The notes: generated by a model not told the origin, from the sequence alone. Positions 8,339 through 17,343 are shown, counted from the first letter of the stretch. The stretch is DNA of 64,000 bases from Frigoribacterium sp. PvP032 (GCF_017833035.1 NZ_JAFIBM010000001.1:1054001-1118000); one strand, 5' to 3'. Numbers and translations are program-made.

Positions 8339-9481
8339 TCAGGCGTTGGTGAGCTCGCGGTCCGCGGGTGTCGTGCTCCGCGCCCCCTTGGCGGGGCTGC
8401 CGAGGCGGTCCTTGAGGCGGAGTGCCGGGCCCTCGACGAAGCGGTGCGAGAGGTACGCCGTCACGATCGACGCGGCGATCACGGCGGCGATGCCGAGCGC
8501 ACCGGGGACGACCGGTGTGATGAGCGCGATGAAGACGACGTGCCAGAGGTAGATCGGGTACGAGAGAGCCCGGCCGAACCAGGCCACGGGACCGAGCGAC
8601 AGCACGCGGGCGGGCAGCGACGCCCGCGAGACCAGGCCGCCGATCAGGAGTGCCGACGCGACGGCGACGCCCGGCAGCATGACCGTGAAGGTCGTGACGC
8701 TCTGCTGCCAGCCGCTGCCGATCGCCGCGAGCGAGCCGACGACCCCGACGAGGCCGACCCACGTGGCCGCCGTGCCTAGACGGCCGCGGAAGATCGCCTG
8801 CCCCTTATCGGAGCCCATGACGAGTGCCAGCCCGCAGCCGAGCAGCAGGGGCGCCACGTTCAGCACCGGGCTGAAGTAGATGTCGGGGGTGGACCCGCCT
8901 CCGGGCGCCTCGAACAGGAAGCCCGAGGCGACGACGGAGGCCACGACGAGCGCGCCGAGCACGGCCACCATGACCCGGCGCGTGGCGACGACCGCGATGA
9001 GGAGCATGAGGAGGGGCGGCCAGACGATGTAGAACTGCTCCTCCATCGAGAGGCTCCACATCGGCGAGAAGACGCCCTGGGACTCGCCGAAGAACGAGCG
9101 CGCGACGTTGCCCGTGTAGGTGAGGGCGACGGCCGCAGCGCCGAGGGCGCTCATGGTCGAGCCCTGGTAGTCGCCGATCAGCCACCAGAGGGCGACGCCC
9201 ACGACGACCACGGCGAGCAGGGTCGGGTAAAGGCGCAGGATGCGGCGCACCCAGAAGCGGCCCAGGCGGATGCGGCCGGTCCGCGCGTGCTCGCCCAGGA
9301 GCAGCGTCGTGATGAGGTAGCCGGAGAGCACGAAGAAGACGTTGACCCCGACGAATCCGCTGCCGAACCCGGGCACGTGCAGGTGGTAGAGCACCACGAA
9401 GGCGATGGCGATCGTGCGCAGGCCGTCGAGCGGCAGCACGCGGTCGCGGCGCGTCGAAGTCGTCGGAGGGGCTAGGGGCAT
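8339..9481 (-). CDS. OafA/YrhL-type membrane acyltransferase
   Basis: A 380-aa integral membrane acyltransferase (acyltransferase-3 family) with about ten membrane segments. It opens with LDGLRTIAIAFVVLYHLHVPG and has GVNVFFVLSGYLIT and FSPMWSLSMEEQFYIVWP, the family signatures. These proteins O-acetylate cell-surface sugars or lipids; the acceptor here is unknown. CACACT ends 6 bases before the ATG, so the mRNA is probably leaderless. It stands alone, 265 bp downstream of an efflux pump gene on the same strand. Confidence 0.92.
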   Translation of the reverse strand: MPLAPPTTSTRRDRVLPLDGLRTIAIAFVVLYHLHVPGFGSGFVGVNVFFVLSGYLITTLLLGEHARTGRIRLGRFWVRRILRLYPTLLAVVVVGVALWWLIGDYQGSTMSALGAAAVALTYTGNVARSFFGESQGVFSPMWSLSMEEQFYIVWPPLLMLLIAVVATRRVMVAVLGALVVASVVASGFLFEAPGGGSTPDIYFSPVLNVAPLLLGCGLALVMGSDKGQAIFRGRLGTAATWVGLVGVVGSLAAIGSGWQQSVTTFTVMLPGVAVASALLIGGLVSRASLPARVLSLGPVAWFGRALSYPIYLWHVVFIALITPVVPGALGIAAVIAASIVTAYLSHRFVEGPALRLKDRLGSPAKGARSTTPADRELTNA

Positions 9482-9597
9482 CGGACCAGTGTGCCTGGCG
9501 GACCTTCGATCTGCCCGGGTGCGGTCGCGTGGTCGGTCGCGGGTGCGTCGAGGGGACAGCGTCGGCGGCCTCCCCGGCCGTGTTCGTGGGTGGCCGC

Positions 9598-9683
9598 GTC
9601 GAGGACTCAGGTTACGGCGGCTGGCCCGGCCGGGGCGCCTCGCGAGATGACGACGGGGCGTCGACGACTCCTGAGTCGTCGAC
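9598..9683. repeat. 86-bp paired-motif element 2
   Basis: The left arm is GTCGAGGACTCAGG and the right arm CCTGAGTCGTCGAC, with 58 bp between. It lies downstream of the MFS gene. Its right arm is part of a separate 15-bp hairpin. Confidence 0.85.
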
Positions 9684-9688
9684 GCCCC
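9655..9688 (-). terminator. Hairpin after the MFS gene
   Basis: GGGGCGTCGACGACT pairs perfectly with AGTCGTCGACGCCCC around a CCTG loop, 59 bases downstream of the MFS stop. The right half coincides with the right arm of repeat element 2. Confidence 0.65.
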
Positions 9689-9746
9689 GAACGGTGCGTG
9701 GTGCGTGGTGCCGCGGTGCGGGGTGCGGGGTGCGCGGTGCGCGGCG

Positions 9747-11276
9747 TCAGGCCGAGGGGGCCTCGGCGCGCGTGCCCGAGTCGGCACCAGCCCCGGCGGG
9801 GCGGCCGTGGCCGACACGCCGCGGCAGCGCGAACACCAGCGCGAAGGCGACGAGCGCGAACGCCGCGCTGACGCCCATGGCCGCGGCCGAGGCGTCGGTG
9901 AAGCCCGTGGCACGGCCGGCCGCCGTCGCCAGCTCGCGACCGGCCGGCAGCGACCCGAACAGGACGCTGCCGATGATCGCGATGCCCACGGCCGAGCCGA
10001 TGCGCTGGATCGCCGAGATGACGGCGCTGGCCGAGCCGGCGTCCTGAGGGTCGACCGTCGCGACGATGAACTGGACGTTCGGGGCGATGAAGAAGCCGTT
10101 GCCGAGACCGGCGACGAGCAGCGGGACCAGCAGGATCCAGTTCGTGAGGTCGGCGGGCTCGACGACCAGCAGGATGATCCACATCGCCCCGAGCCCGACC
10201 GTGACGAGTGCCGTGCCCAGCACGAGCACGTTGCGCCCGAGCTTCTGAGCGAGCTGGTTGCTCTGCGACGACGAGATGATGCTGCCGACCGCGAAGGGGA
10301 TGGCGACGGCGCCGGAGGCGAGCGCGCTGTTGCCGAGACCCGATTGCCAGAGCAGCGAGATCGTGAAGAAGATGCTGGTGAAGGCCGCGAAGTAGACCAG
10401 CGCCAGGACGACGCCGCCCGTGAACTGCGGGTGGGAGAAGAGCTTGGGGGGCACGAGGGGGGTGCGTCCACGCCGGGTGTACGCCACCTCCCATAGGCCG
10501 AAGAGCGCGAGCAGCACGAGGCCGCCGGCGATGCTCAGGTAGGTCCAGAGAGGCCACCCCTCGTCCTGGCCCTGGATCAGCGGGACGAGCAGCGCGACGA
10601 ACGCGGCCGAGACGAGCAGGAGGCCGAACCAGTCGAGTCCGCGGTCGGGGCGCGGCACGGACTCGTCGCGACGAGGCAGCAGCACGGCCGCCGCGACCAG
10701 CGTGATGATGCCGAAGGGCAGGTTCACGAAGAACACGAGACGCCAGCCGTGCTCGTCGCCGAACGCCTGGATGAGCAGTCCGCCGATGATGGGCCCGAGG
10801 GCGGACGAGACGCCGATGACGGCGCCCATGATCGCGAACGCCTTGCCGCGGGCCCGCCCGGGGAACAGCAGCTGGATGAACGCGGTCACGGCCGGCACGA
10901 AGATGCCGCCCGCGAGGCCCTGCACGACGCGGAACACGACGAGCTGGTGGTCGCTCGTCGCCACGCCGCAGGCGAGGCTGGCGAGGGTGAAGAGCAGCAC
11001 GCCCGAGAAGTAGACCCACTTGTGCCCGATGCGGTCGCCGATGCGGCCGGCGGGGATGAGCGTCAGGCCGAAGGCGAGCGCGTAGCCCGAGATGATCCAC
11101 GAGAGTGTCGACTCCGAGGCGTCGAGGTTCGTCCGGATGGTCGGCAGCGCGACGTTGACGATCGTCGTGTCGAGCAGCGCGATGAACATGCCGAGCAGCA
11201 GCGCCGACAGGGCGAGCCACGACTGGCGGGGGATGGCGGGCGCCGGGGCGGCTGCCCGGGCGGTGGCGTCGGTCAT
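9747..11276 (-). CDS. MFS multidrug exporter, DHA2 family
   Basis: A 509-aa transporter with about 14 predicted membrane segments. It has motif A-like GRIGDRIGHKWVYFSG and the motif C region GVSSALGPIIGGLL, typical of EmrB/QacA proton-drug antiporters. GAAAGG lies about 9 bases before the ATG. It is 77 bp downstream of a PadR regulator on the same strand, the usual arrangement of a drug-responsive efflux operon. The substrate cannot be read from sequence. Confidence 0.92.
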   Translation of the reverse strand: MTDATARAAAPAPAIPRQSWLALSALLLGMFIALLDTTIVNVALPTIRTNLDASESTLSWIISGYALAFGLTLIPAGRIGDRIGHKWVYFSGVLLFTLASLACGVATSDHQLVVFRVVQGLAGGIFVPAVTAFIQLLFPGRARGKAFAIMGAVIGVSSALGPIIGGLLIQAFGDEHGWRLVFFVNLPFGIITLVAAAVLLPRRDESVPRPDRGLDWFGLLLVSAAFVALLVPLIQGQDEGWPLWTYLSIAGGLVLLALFGLWEVAYTRRGRTPLVPPKLFSHPQFTGGVVLALVYFAAFTSIFFTISLLWQSGLGNSALASGAVAIPFAVGSIISSSQSNQLAQKLGRNVLVLGTALVTVGLGAMWIILLVVEPADLTNWILLVPLLVAGLGNGFFIAPNVQFIVATVDPQDAGSASAVISAIQRIGSAVGIAIIGSVLFGSLPAGRELATAAGRATGFTDASAAAMGVSAAFALVAFALVFALPRRVGHGRPAGAGADSGTRAEAPSA

Positions 11277-11353
11277 GGGGGTGCCTTTCGTGGGGCAGGG
11301 TCGGGTGCCCGGCGGGTGGCCGGAAGGGAAGAGCGGAGTCGAGGAGGCGGTCG

Positions 11354-11944
11354 CTACCGACCGGAGGAGCCGGGAGTCAGCGCGTGCCTGGCCCCCGCCT
11401 CCTCGTCGGCGACGATCTCGGGGAGCGCGTCGATCAGCGTGTCGTGCCAGGCGAGCTCGGCGCGGAGCCGGTGCTCTCGGTGCGCCATCGCGTGCTTCTC
11501 GGCGACGGAGAGCCAGGGGCTCGCGCGACGGTGGTGCTCGATCTCGTCGTCGAGGAGGCGGCTGACCGCTCCTCGGCGTTCGTGGACGGTGCCGACGAGG
11601 TCGTCGATGGCGTCGGGGTCGACACGGGTCAGCGCGAGGTCGAAGGGATCGGGTCGCAGCACGACGGTCTCGAGGGCGTGCCGGCGTGAGTCGGCGAGGG
11701 CCGTGCGGCCGTCGTCGGTGATCGCCCAGACCTGACGCTCGGGGAAGTTGCCCTCGCGCTCGGTGCGGACGGGGGCGAGCAGGCCCTCGGCGGCGAGGCG
11801 CTTGAGGGCGCCGTAGAGACCGCCCACGGAGATGTCGGTCCACTGGTGGACGTGCTCCTGCTCAGCCTGGAGCTTCAGCTGGTGTCCGTGCATCTCGCCG
11901 TGGCGCGCGAACGAGTCGAGCACGAAGAGGCGGATGGAGGACAC
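11354..11944 (-). CDS. PadR family transcriptional regulator
   Basis: A 196-aa regulator. The N-terminal winged helix (SIRLFVLDSFARHGEMHGHQ, then GGLYGALKRLAAEGLL) is the PadR hallmark and is followed by a helical C-terminal dimerisation domain. The start is GTG; GAGAGT ends 6 bases before it and TTGACT lies 17 bp further up, making a full leaderless promoter. A dyad overlaps that -10, so autorepression is likely. It most probably represses the efflux gene next to it until a ligand binds. Confidence 0.93.
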   Translation of the reverse strand: MSSIRLFVLDSFARHGEMHGHQLKLQAEQEHVHQWTDISVGGLYGALKRLAAEGLLAPVRTEREGNFPERQVWAITDDGRTALADSRRHALETVVLRPDPFDLALTRVDPDAIDDLVGTVHERRGAVSRLLDDEIEHHRRASPWLSVAEKHAMAHREHRLRAELAWHDTLIDALPEIVADEEAGARHALTPGSSGR

Positions 11945-11949
11945 CGAGG

Positions 11950-11965
11950 TACTCTCGCACGAGTA
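11950..11965. promoter_or_regulatory. Dyad overlapping the padR -10 (putative PadR operator)
   Basis: TACTC-TCGCAC-GAGTA is an inverted repeat that covers the GAGAGT -10. The -35 TTGACT (11974-11979 on the minus strand) is 17 bp upstream of the -10. A regulator bound here would block polymerase. Confidence 0.6.
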
Positions 11966-12076
11966 GTCGTCCGAGTCAAATATCGTGCAGTGAGCGCAAG
12001 TGGACCGCCTTGGAGACGCGTCGGTCGGCCGGGCAGGTGGTGCACCCGTCCTCCGACGCCGAGATGCTTCTCCGCG

Positions 12077-12161
12077 GTCGAGGACTCAGGGGCGCGAGGC
12101 GGCGAGCTCCGCTACGCCGCGCATGACGGGGGCCAGCGGCGACGCCTCCTGATCGCTCAAC
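12077..12161. repeat. 85-bp paired-motif element 3, overlapping a gene end
   Basis: The left arm GTCGAGGACTCAGG (12077-12090) contains the TGA stop of the MOSC gene. The right arm CCTGATCGCTCAAC (12148-12161) has one mismatch to the TCGAC end and lies inside the coding region. The element therefore encodes the last 25 or so residues of that protein. Confidence 0.7.
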
Positions 12162-12721
12162 AGCAGCGCGGCGCGCTCGGGAGCGAGACCGGCGAAGCAC
12201 TCGCCGATGGAGACGCCGTGCTCGGGGCGATGCACGACCCTGAGCTCGTCGCCGGCCGAGACCTCGCCGCCGACGACCACCTTCAGGTAGGCGCCGGGCC
12301 TGCCCTCCTCCTGGAACCGCCGAACCCAGCCGCGCTCGCCGAGACGACGCGCGAACGTGGCGCACGGCGTCCGCGGCATGGTCACCTGGAGGACGAGGCG
12401 CTCGCCGACGGCCCACCTCTCGCCGATCACGGCACCGGTGACGTCGAGGCCAGCGGTGCGGAGGTTCTCCCCGAACGAGCCCGGCAGGACCTGGCGGCCG
12501 AGGAGCTCGGCGAAGTGGGTGGCGTCCTCGTCGGCGAAGGCGTACACGGCCTTGTCCTCGCCGCCGTGGTGGGCACGGCTGGCCTGGACGTCACCTCGCA
12601 CGCCGAGCTTGCGGACGGGCACCGGGCCGTCCACAGGGCGCTTGTCGATGGCCGTGACCCCGACGCTGCCTGAGTCGTCGAGCAGGGCGTGGACGCGGCA
12701 GACCGCGGTGACGAGGGGCAT
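12086..12721 (-). CDS. MOSC domain protein (YiiM-like)
   Basis: A 211-aa MOSC beta-barrel protein. It has RAHHGGEDKAVYAF and FGENLRTAGLD, with the conserved Cys in MPRTPCATF. These features match YiiM-type proteins, which bind molybdenum cofactor and reduce N-hydroxylated compounds. The ATG at 12721 is supported by CACGAT ending 6 bases upstream; an in-frame ATG at 12793 adds residues without family support. The C-terminal tail is encoded within a repeat element and its stop codon lies in the element arm. Confidence 0.88.
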   Translation of the reverse strand: MPLVTAVCRVHALLDDSGSVGVTAIDKRPVDGPVPVRKLGVRGDVQASRAHHGGEDKAVYAFADEDATHFAELLGRQVLPGSFGENLRTAGLDVTGAVIGERWAVGERLVLQVTMPRTPCATFARRLGERGWVRRFQEEGRPGAYLKVVVGGEVSAGDELRVVHRPEHGVSIGECFAGLAPERAALLLSDQEASPLAPVMRGVAELAASRP

Positions 12722-12850
12722 GGGCCCATCGTGCCCGAGAGCACGGGCCTCGACAAGGCGGACGGGGACCAGCACGCGGTCGAGAGACGGCACGACGACG
12801 GCGCGCCCCGAGGCTGTGAGCGTGTCAGCGTTCGGGCGTGCCAGCGCTCG

Positions 12851-13897
12851 TCAGCGCGTGACTGCCTCCCGGGCGTGCAGCAGCCCCAGTTCGGACCGTC
12901 GGGGCAGCCCCTCCCAGTCGCCGGCGGCGAGGCACACGAACGCCCCGACCGTCGCCGCGGTCTGCAGGCGGGTCGGTGCGTCGTTCCCGGCCGCGAGCTC
13001 GGCGAGGTAGCCCGCGACGAACGCGTCTCCCGCCCCGACCGTGTCGTGGGCGACGATCGGCACAGCTCGCTGTTCGAGGAGCTGGCCGTCGACCATCGCC
13101 ACGGCACCGGCCGCACCGCACTTGACGACGGCCTGCCGCGGACCGAGCTCAGCGAGGCCGCGCGCCAGTGCGGCAGTGGCGTCGGAGGCTGCATCGGCCG
13201 CGCCGCCTGCCGCGGCGCCGGTCGGGAACGACGCTGTCGCGGCCGGTCCGAGCAGCATCGCGGCCTCGTCCTCGCCGGCGAACAGGACGTCGCAGCCGGC
13301 TGCGAACTCCCGGCAGAACGCCGCGGCGTCGTCCGTCGACCACAGGGCACGCCGGTAGTTGACGTCGAAGGACACCAGGACCCCCGCCGCGCGGGCGACG
13401 TCGGCGGCTCGTCGGACCGCCTGCGCAGCCGAGCCGGAGAGCGCCGGCGTGATGCCGGTCACGTGCAGCACGTCCGCCGAGGCGATGGCGGACTCGTCGA
13501 GATCGTCGGCCGACAGGCGCGATCCGGCACTCCCCGCCCGGTAGTAAGTGACGTTCTGCGACGTGGCGGTCCGACGCTCCTTGATCATCAGGCCGGTCGT
13601 GGCGCCGTCGTCGATCGTGATCCGGGCGTCGACGCCCTCGGCTCGTACCTCCCGAGCGACGAGACGTCCGACGGAGTCGTCGCCGACCCGCCCGAACCAG
13701 ATCGCGTCGACCCCGAGCCGGCTCAGGCCGATCGCGACGTTGGACTCCGAGCCGCCGATGCCCAGCTGCATCGTGCTCGCGTGCGCGAGCGGCCCCGGCT
13801 GCGTGCTCGAGATCATCCCCATGGTCTCGCCCAGGGTGACGACCCGGGGTCGCCGGCTCGGGCTCGAGGCCGAGGAGGTGGTCGTCGCGTCCGTCAT
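12851..13897 (-). CDS. kdgK: 2-keto-3-deoxygluconate kinase-like sugar kinase (PfkB family)
   Basis: A 348-aa ribokinase-fold kinase. The GGSESNVAIGLSRLG N-terminal signature, the C-terminal DTVGAGDAFVAGY with the catalytic Asp, and the lid strands are present. An Ala/Gly-rich insert occurs near FPTGAAAGGAADAAS. Its start overlaps the stop of the KDPG aldolase gene (ATGA). The pair carries out the last two steps of keto-deoxy-gluconate catabolism: phosphorylation, then cleavage to pyruvate and glyceraldehyde 3-phosphate. The assignment to KDG rests on this neighbour. Confidence 0.85.
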   Translation of the reverse strand: MTDATTTSSASSPSRRPRVVTLGETMGMISSTQPGPLAHASTMQLGIGGSESNVAIGLSRLGVDAIWFGRVGDDSVGRLVAREVRAEGVDARITIDDGATTGLMIKERRTATSQNVTYYRAGSAGSRLSADDLDESAIASADVLHVTGITPALSGSAAQAVRRAADVARAAGVLVSFDVNYRRALWSTDDAAAFCREFAAGCDVLFAGEDEAAMLLGPAATASFPTGAAAGGAADAASDATAALARGLAELGPRQAVVKCGAAGAVAMVDGQLLEQRAVPIVAHDTVGAGDAFVAGYLAELAAGNDAPTRLQTAATVGAFVCLAAGDWEGLPRRSELGLLHAREAVTR

Positions 13898-14607
13898 CGC
13901 GCCTCCCCGGCCTCGAGGGCCAACCCGACGACACGGCGTGCGCGTTCCTCGAGGGCGCTCGGGGCGCCTCCTGCGAACGCGTCGCGCAGGAGCGGACTGC
14001 CGAGGCTGACGGCGAGCGAGCCCTCGCGGATCCACGCCGGGACGTCGTCGAGCTCGATGCCGCCTGACGGCACGACCTCCATGTCGGGGAACGGGCCGCG
14101 CAGCTGGCCCACGTAGCCGGGACCGACCGTCGAGGCGGGGAAGAGCTTGACCGCCGTGGCGCCCGACGCCCAGCTCGACCAGAGCTCGGTGGGTGTGAGG
14201 CCGCCGGGGTAGAAGGGCACCCGACGGCTCGTGACTGCGTCGGCGATGGCCGTCGACGTGATCGGCGTGACGACGTAGGCGGCTCCCCGGTCGACGCCCG
14301 CGAGGGCCTGGTCGACCGTGGTGACGGTCCCTAGGCCGATCTCGGCGGCGTCGGCGAATCGAGCGACCAACTCGGGCAGCACGGCGAGGACGCCTGGCGT
14401 TGTGAGCGTCAGCTCGACGCTGCGGATGCCTCCGCGGACGAGCGCCTCGATCACGGGTTCGAGCTCGGCAGCGCTCGGCGCCCGGAGCACAGCGACGACG
14501 CGCGACTCCCGGAGGGCAGATGAGGCGGGTGTCCGGGCCTCGAGGCAGGCCCCGGCCGCGAGCGCGGTCTCGGGAGGGGAAGCTGCGGACGTGCTGCTGG
14601 CGGTCAT
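13894..14607 (-). CDS. eda: 2-keto-3-deoxy-6-phosphogluconate aldolase
   Basis: A 237-aa class I aldolase (KDPG/KHG family) with the Schiff-base lysine in VKLFPAS, the phosphate loop PSGGIELDD and GLGTVTT. A 30-residue non-conserved N-terminal extension precedes the barrel. GAAGGG is present upstream. It is the first gene of the eda-kdgK pair. Its ATG also overlaps the stop of a DUF559 gene, which may be accidental read-through. Confidence 0.92.
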   Translation of the reverse strand: MTASSTSAASPPETALAAGACLEARTPASSALRESRVVAVLRAPSAAELEPVIEALVRGGIRSVELTLTTPGVLAVLPELVARFADAAEIGLGTVTTVDQALAGVDRGAAYVVTPITSTAIADAVTSRRVPFYPGGLTPTELWSSWASGATAVKLFPASTVGPGYVGQLRGPFPDMEVVPSGGIELDDVPAWIREGSLAVSLGSPLLRDAFAGGAPSALEERARRVVGLALEAGEAR

Positions 14608-15743
14608 CGTGAGCCCTTCGCGACGGTGCGGTGGTCATGACCAGTATGACCGGAGGCGGTCCTGCGCCTGGACCGGCTCGGCGGACGCGGCGTCGCTGCC
14701 AGCACGTGCTGGTGTGGCCAGCTGTGCCCCACCTCGTCGGGTCGGCGCATCGGGAGCCGCCAACGGCGACCGGGCCGCGAGCGTCCGTACGCAGATCGGC
14801 GCTCGGCCGAGCCCGCGGGTGCTCGGGTGCGGCTCCGGGCCCCACCCGCGGAGCCGCCGTCGCGTTCCCGGATGCGCGCAGGCTGCACCGGCCCCGCCGC
14901 GGTCCCGTCACGGTGCATCAAGACCGCCGCCTCGATCGCGGCCGAGACCGTGTCCCAGTGCTCCGTGATCAGCTCGTAGCTCAGGTGGACGGGGATTCGT
15001 CGGCGGATGAACGTCTCCATGTCCTTGCTGACGTCCGCGTCGAAGCGGTCGGCGTGCCACTTCCGTCCGTCGGTCTCGACGCCGAGAACACCGTTGACGA
15101 CCAGGTCCGTGTGTCGGCCGAAGCCGACGGGCACCTGCGACGTGACGTGGAAACCCGCCCTTCGGAGCCTGGTCCGCACGACGCTCTCGAGGATGCTCTC
15201 GCTGTCGGCGTCGACCCAGTCGGCGACGCCTCGGGCGTCCGCGGGCAGACGGGCGACGACCCCCGCGAACTCGTCAGCCGAGATGCGCCCCTGGTGAAGG
15301 GCCCAGTCGCAGAGCGCGACGGCGATCTCGAAGTCCTCGTCGAGGACCGCCCTGACGAGAGCGTCGACGACGGAGACGACGGCCACGCCGCCCCGCTCGC
15401 GGACAGCGACCGGATCCCACACGACCCGTGCGCGTCGACACTGGCGGAGTCTCGCGGCGTGGGGCGGGACGGAGACGCAGACCGTTCGAGGCCGCGCCCA
15501 CATCCAGCCGCCGAGGTGGAACAGGGCGGACGAACCCGTGAGCCGCCCGCCGACCCGGACGGCCGTGACGCGGTCGTCGTCGAGGGGCAGGTTGCTGTAC
15601 CAGCCGAGCCGCGGACGGTGCAGGTCGCCTGAGCGCACCGCACGGGTGAGGTCGCGATCGTCGGCGCCGGCTCGGCGGAGCTGCCGTCGGGTGGCGAATC
15701 CTCCTGCGTCGGTGACGAGGTCGATGAGGTCGGCGGTGTGCAT
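14604..15743 (-). CDS. DUF559 / AbiEi-like protein with odd C-terminal extension
   Basis: A 379-aa frame. The N-terminal part is a helix-turn-helix like that of AbiEi-type proteins (LIDLVTDAGGFATRRQLRRA). The part near residues 180-275 resembles DUF559, an endonuclease-like Vsr/PD-(D/E)XK relative (VETDGRKWHADRF, FIRRRIPVHL). The normal family end would be near residue 275. The last 100 residues are Arg/Pro/Ser-rich and look like translated non-coding DNA, ending only in the ATGA overlap with eda. GACAGT 6 bases before the ATG supports a leaderless start. Some family members are type IV antitoxins, but no toxin gene is adjacent. Confidence 0.7.
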   Translation of the reverse strand: MHTADLIDLVTDAGGFATRRQLRRAGADDRDLTRAVRSGDLHRPRLGWYSNLPLDDDRVTAVRVGGRLTGSSALFHLGGWMWARPRTVCVSVPPHAARLRQCRRARVVWDPVAVRERGGVAVVSVVDALVRAVLDEDFEIAVALCDWALHQGRISADEFAGVVARLPADARGVADWVDADSESILESVVRTRLRRAGFHVTSQVPVGFGRHTDLVVNGVLGVETDGRKWHADRFDADVSKDMETFIRRRIPVHLSYELITEHWDTVSAAIEAAVLMHRDGTAAGPVQPARIRERDGGSAGGARSRTRAPAGSAERRSAYGRSRPGRRWRLPMRRPDEVGHSWPHQHVLAATPRPPSRSRRRTASGHTGHDHRTVAKGSR

Positions 15744-15876
15744 GCCGACACTGTCGCGTGAGAGCGGCCTCCGCCGCCGAGCCGGAGGGGGCTGTTGTGG
15801 ACGACGGTGGACGACTGACGCGCGGGGGAGGAGCGCGCCGTGGTCTGTTCCCCCGGCGTCACATCGGGGCGGCGCC

Positions 15877-15961
15877 GTCGACGGTTCAGGTGGGGACGTC
15901 CGCACCCGGCAGCCCCGGCGCACGGCACCCGGCGGCAACCGTCGTCTCCTGATCCGTCGAC
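15877..15961. repeat. 85-bp paired-motif element 4
   Basis: The left arm is GTCGACGGTTCAGG and the right arm CCTGATCCGTCGAC. It lies in the 352-bp gap between divergently starting genes, upstream of the promoter of the decayed sugar transporter. Confidence 0.8.
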
Positions 15962-16002
15962 CGCGGGCCCACCCCCGCGAGCCCCTGCCGCCCCTGCCGC
16001 CC

Positions 16003-16032
16003 TTGACGCCCCGTCGAGCCCGTTCGTAGGGT
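16003..16032 (+). promoter_or_regulatory. Promoter of the decayed sugar ABC locus
   Basis: TTGACG, an 18-bp spacer and TAGGGT form a good sigma-70-type promoter about 64 bases before the ATG at 16096. The Shine-Dalgarno GAGGAGGA is also intact. The control signals thus outlived the coding frames. Confidence 0.6.
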
Positions 16033-16095
16033 GGACGAGCGCGGTCACCGACGATCAGCGGTCGCCGCGAACGATCCACACGTCGAGGAGGACGC

Positions 16096-16611
16096 ATGTA
16101 GATCGACCGGAGGGGGCTGTTCGCCGGAGCAGCGGGACTGGCAGGCGTCGCGGCGCTCGCGGGCTGCGCACCACGCGCGCAGCGGACCGAGATCGGCGAC
16201 TGGCCGACCGAGATGGGCGACGAGCCCGTCACCATCGACTGGTGGAGCGCCAACATCGCCACCAACGAGGGCGGCGACCTCCGCCCCCGCCTCATCGAGG
16301 AGTTCAACGAGGAGTACCCGAACGTCCGGATCAACCTCGTCGCGGCGCCCGCCGACACCGATACGAACCGCACGACCCTGACGACCCAGATCGCGGCCGG
16401 CTCCCAGAGCCCCGACGTCATCCACGGCGACATCGCCTGGCCCGGCCAGTTCGCCGAGAACTCCCTCGCCACGCCCCTCAGCACCCTCGTTCCCGACGAC
16501 TTCTGGGACCAGTACCCCGAGGGCCTCCGCTCCGCCGCGAGCGTCGACGGCGAGTACTACATGTTCCCCGTCTACATCGACAACTCCTTCCTGGTCTACC
16601 GGCAGGACATC
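16096..16611 (+). pseudogene. Remnant of a sugar-binding lipoprotein gene
   Basis: The ATG at 16096 is followed at once by TAG, probably a CAG-to-TAG change. The frame then reads a lipoprotein signal (RRGLFAGAAGLAGVAALAGC) and an extracellular solute-binding protein family 1 N-terminus (VTIDWWSANIA, IEEFNEEYPNV, DVIHGDIAWPGQFAE, DNSFLVYRQDI). Family members are about 420 residues; only about 170 codons remain. The rest is missing and the sequence passes straight into a permease gene near 16610. Confidence 0.85.
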
Positions 16612-17343
16612 CTTCAAGACGGCGCCCGAGGTCGCTGCGTCGCCTCCTACGGTCGTTCCCCAGACCTGGACGCTCGAGAACTACGTCACCGCGTTCGTCT
16701 CGAACGACCTCGCCGTCTACATGATGAACAGCGTGATCGTGGCGGTCAGCACCACGGTGCTGGTGCTCGGGCTCGCGCTGTTCGCGGGCTACGCGCTCAC
16801 CGGCCGCAAGCTCAAGGGCGGCACCACGATCATGACGACCCTGCTGATGCTCTCGGTGTTCCCCGCGATCGCCGTCCTGACGCCGATCTACCTGATCGAA
16901 CGGCAGCTCGGCCTGCTCAACAGCTACCCGGGCCTGATCATCCCCTACGTCGCGTTCAACCTGCCGTTCGCCATCTGGATCATGCGCAACTACCTCGCCG
17001 GCATCCCCGCCACCTTCGAGGAGGCGAGCGAGATCGACGGCGCCTCGCCCCTCCGACGGTGTTCTCGGTCATCCTCCCGATGTCGAAGCCGGGCCTGTTC
17101 ACGGTCGGCGTCTTCACGTTCACCGCCTCGTGGAGCGAGTTCCTCATGGCGCTCACCTTCAACAGCGAGACGTCGTTCCGCACGATCCCGGTGGGCATCG
17201 CGCTCTTCGGCACGCAGTTCACCGTGCCGTACGGCGCGATCTTCGCGGCCTCGGTCTCGGCGACCGTGCCGATCGTGATCCTCGTGCTCATCTTCCGTCG
17301 CTCGATCGTGTCCGGGCTGACCTCTGGGGCGGTCAAGGGCTGA
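16608..17343 (+). pseudogene. Remnant of a MalG-type sugar permease gene
   Basis: From about 16608, in a different frame from the binding-protein remnant, the sequence reads SFKTAPEVAASPPTVVPQTW and TLENYVTAF, the mid-N-terminal signature of MalG-type permeases. Membrane segments and the EAA loop (EEASEIDGASPL) follow. A one-base loss near 17057 then shifts the frame; the correct reading resumes as TVFSVILPMSKPGLF and continues to a normal C-terminus. The permease N-terminus and the expected MalF-type partner gene are absent. Confidence 0.85.

Noticed and set aside
12669-12682. CCTGAGTCGTCGAG inside the MOSC gene resembling a right arm
   Set aside because: The final AC is missing, there is no left arm at the required distance, and it lies within conserved coding sequence.
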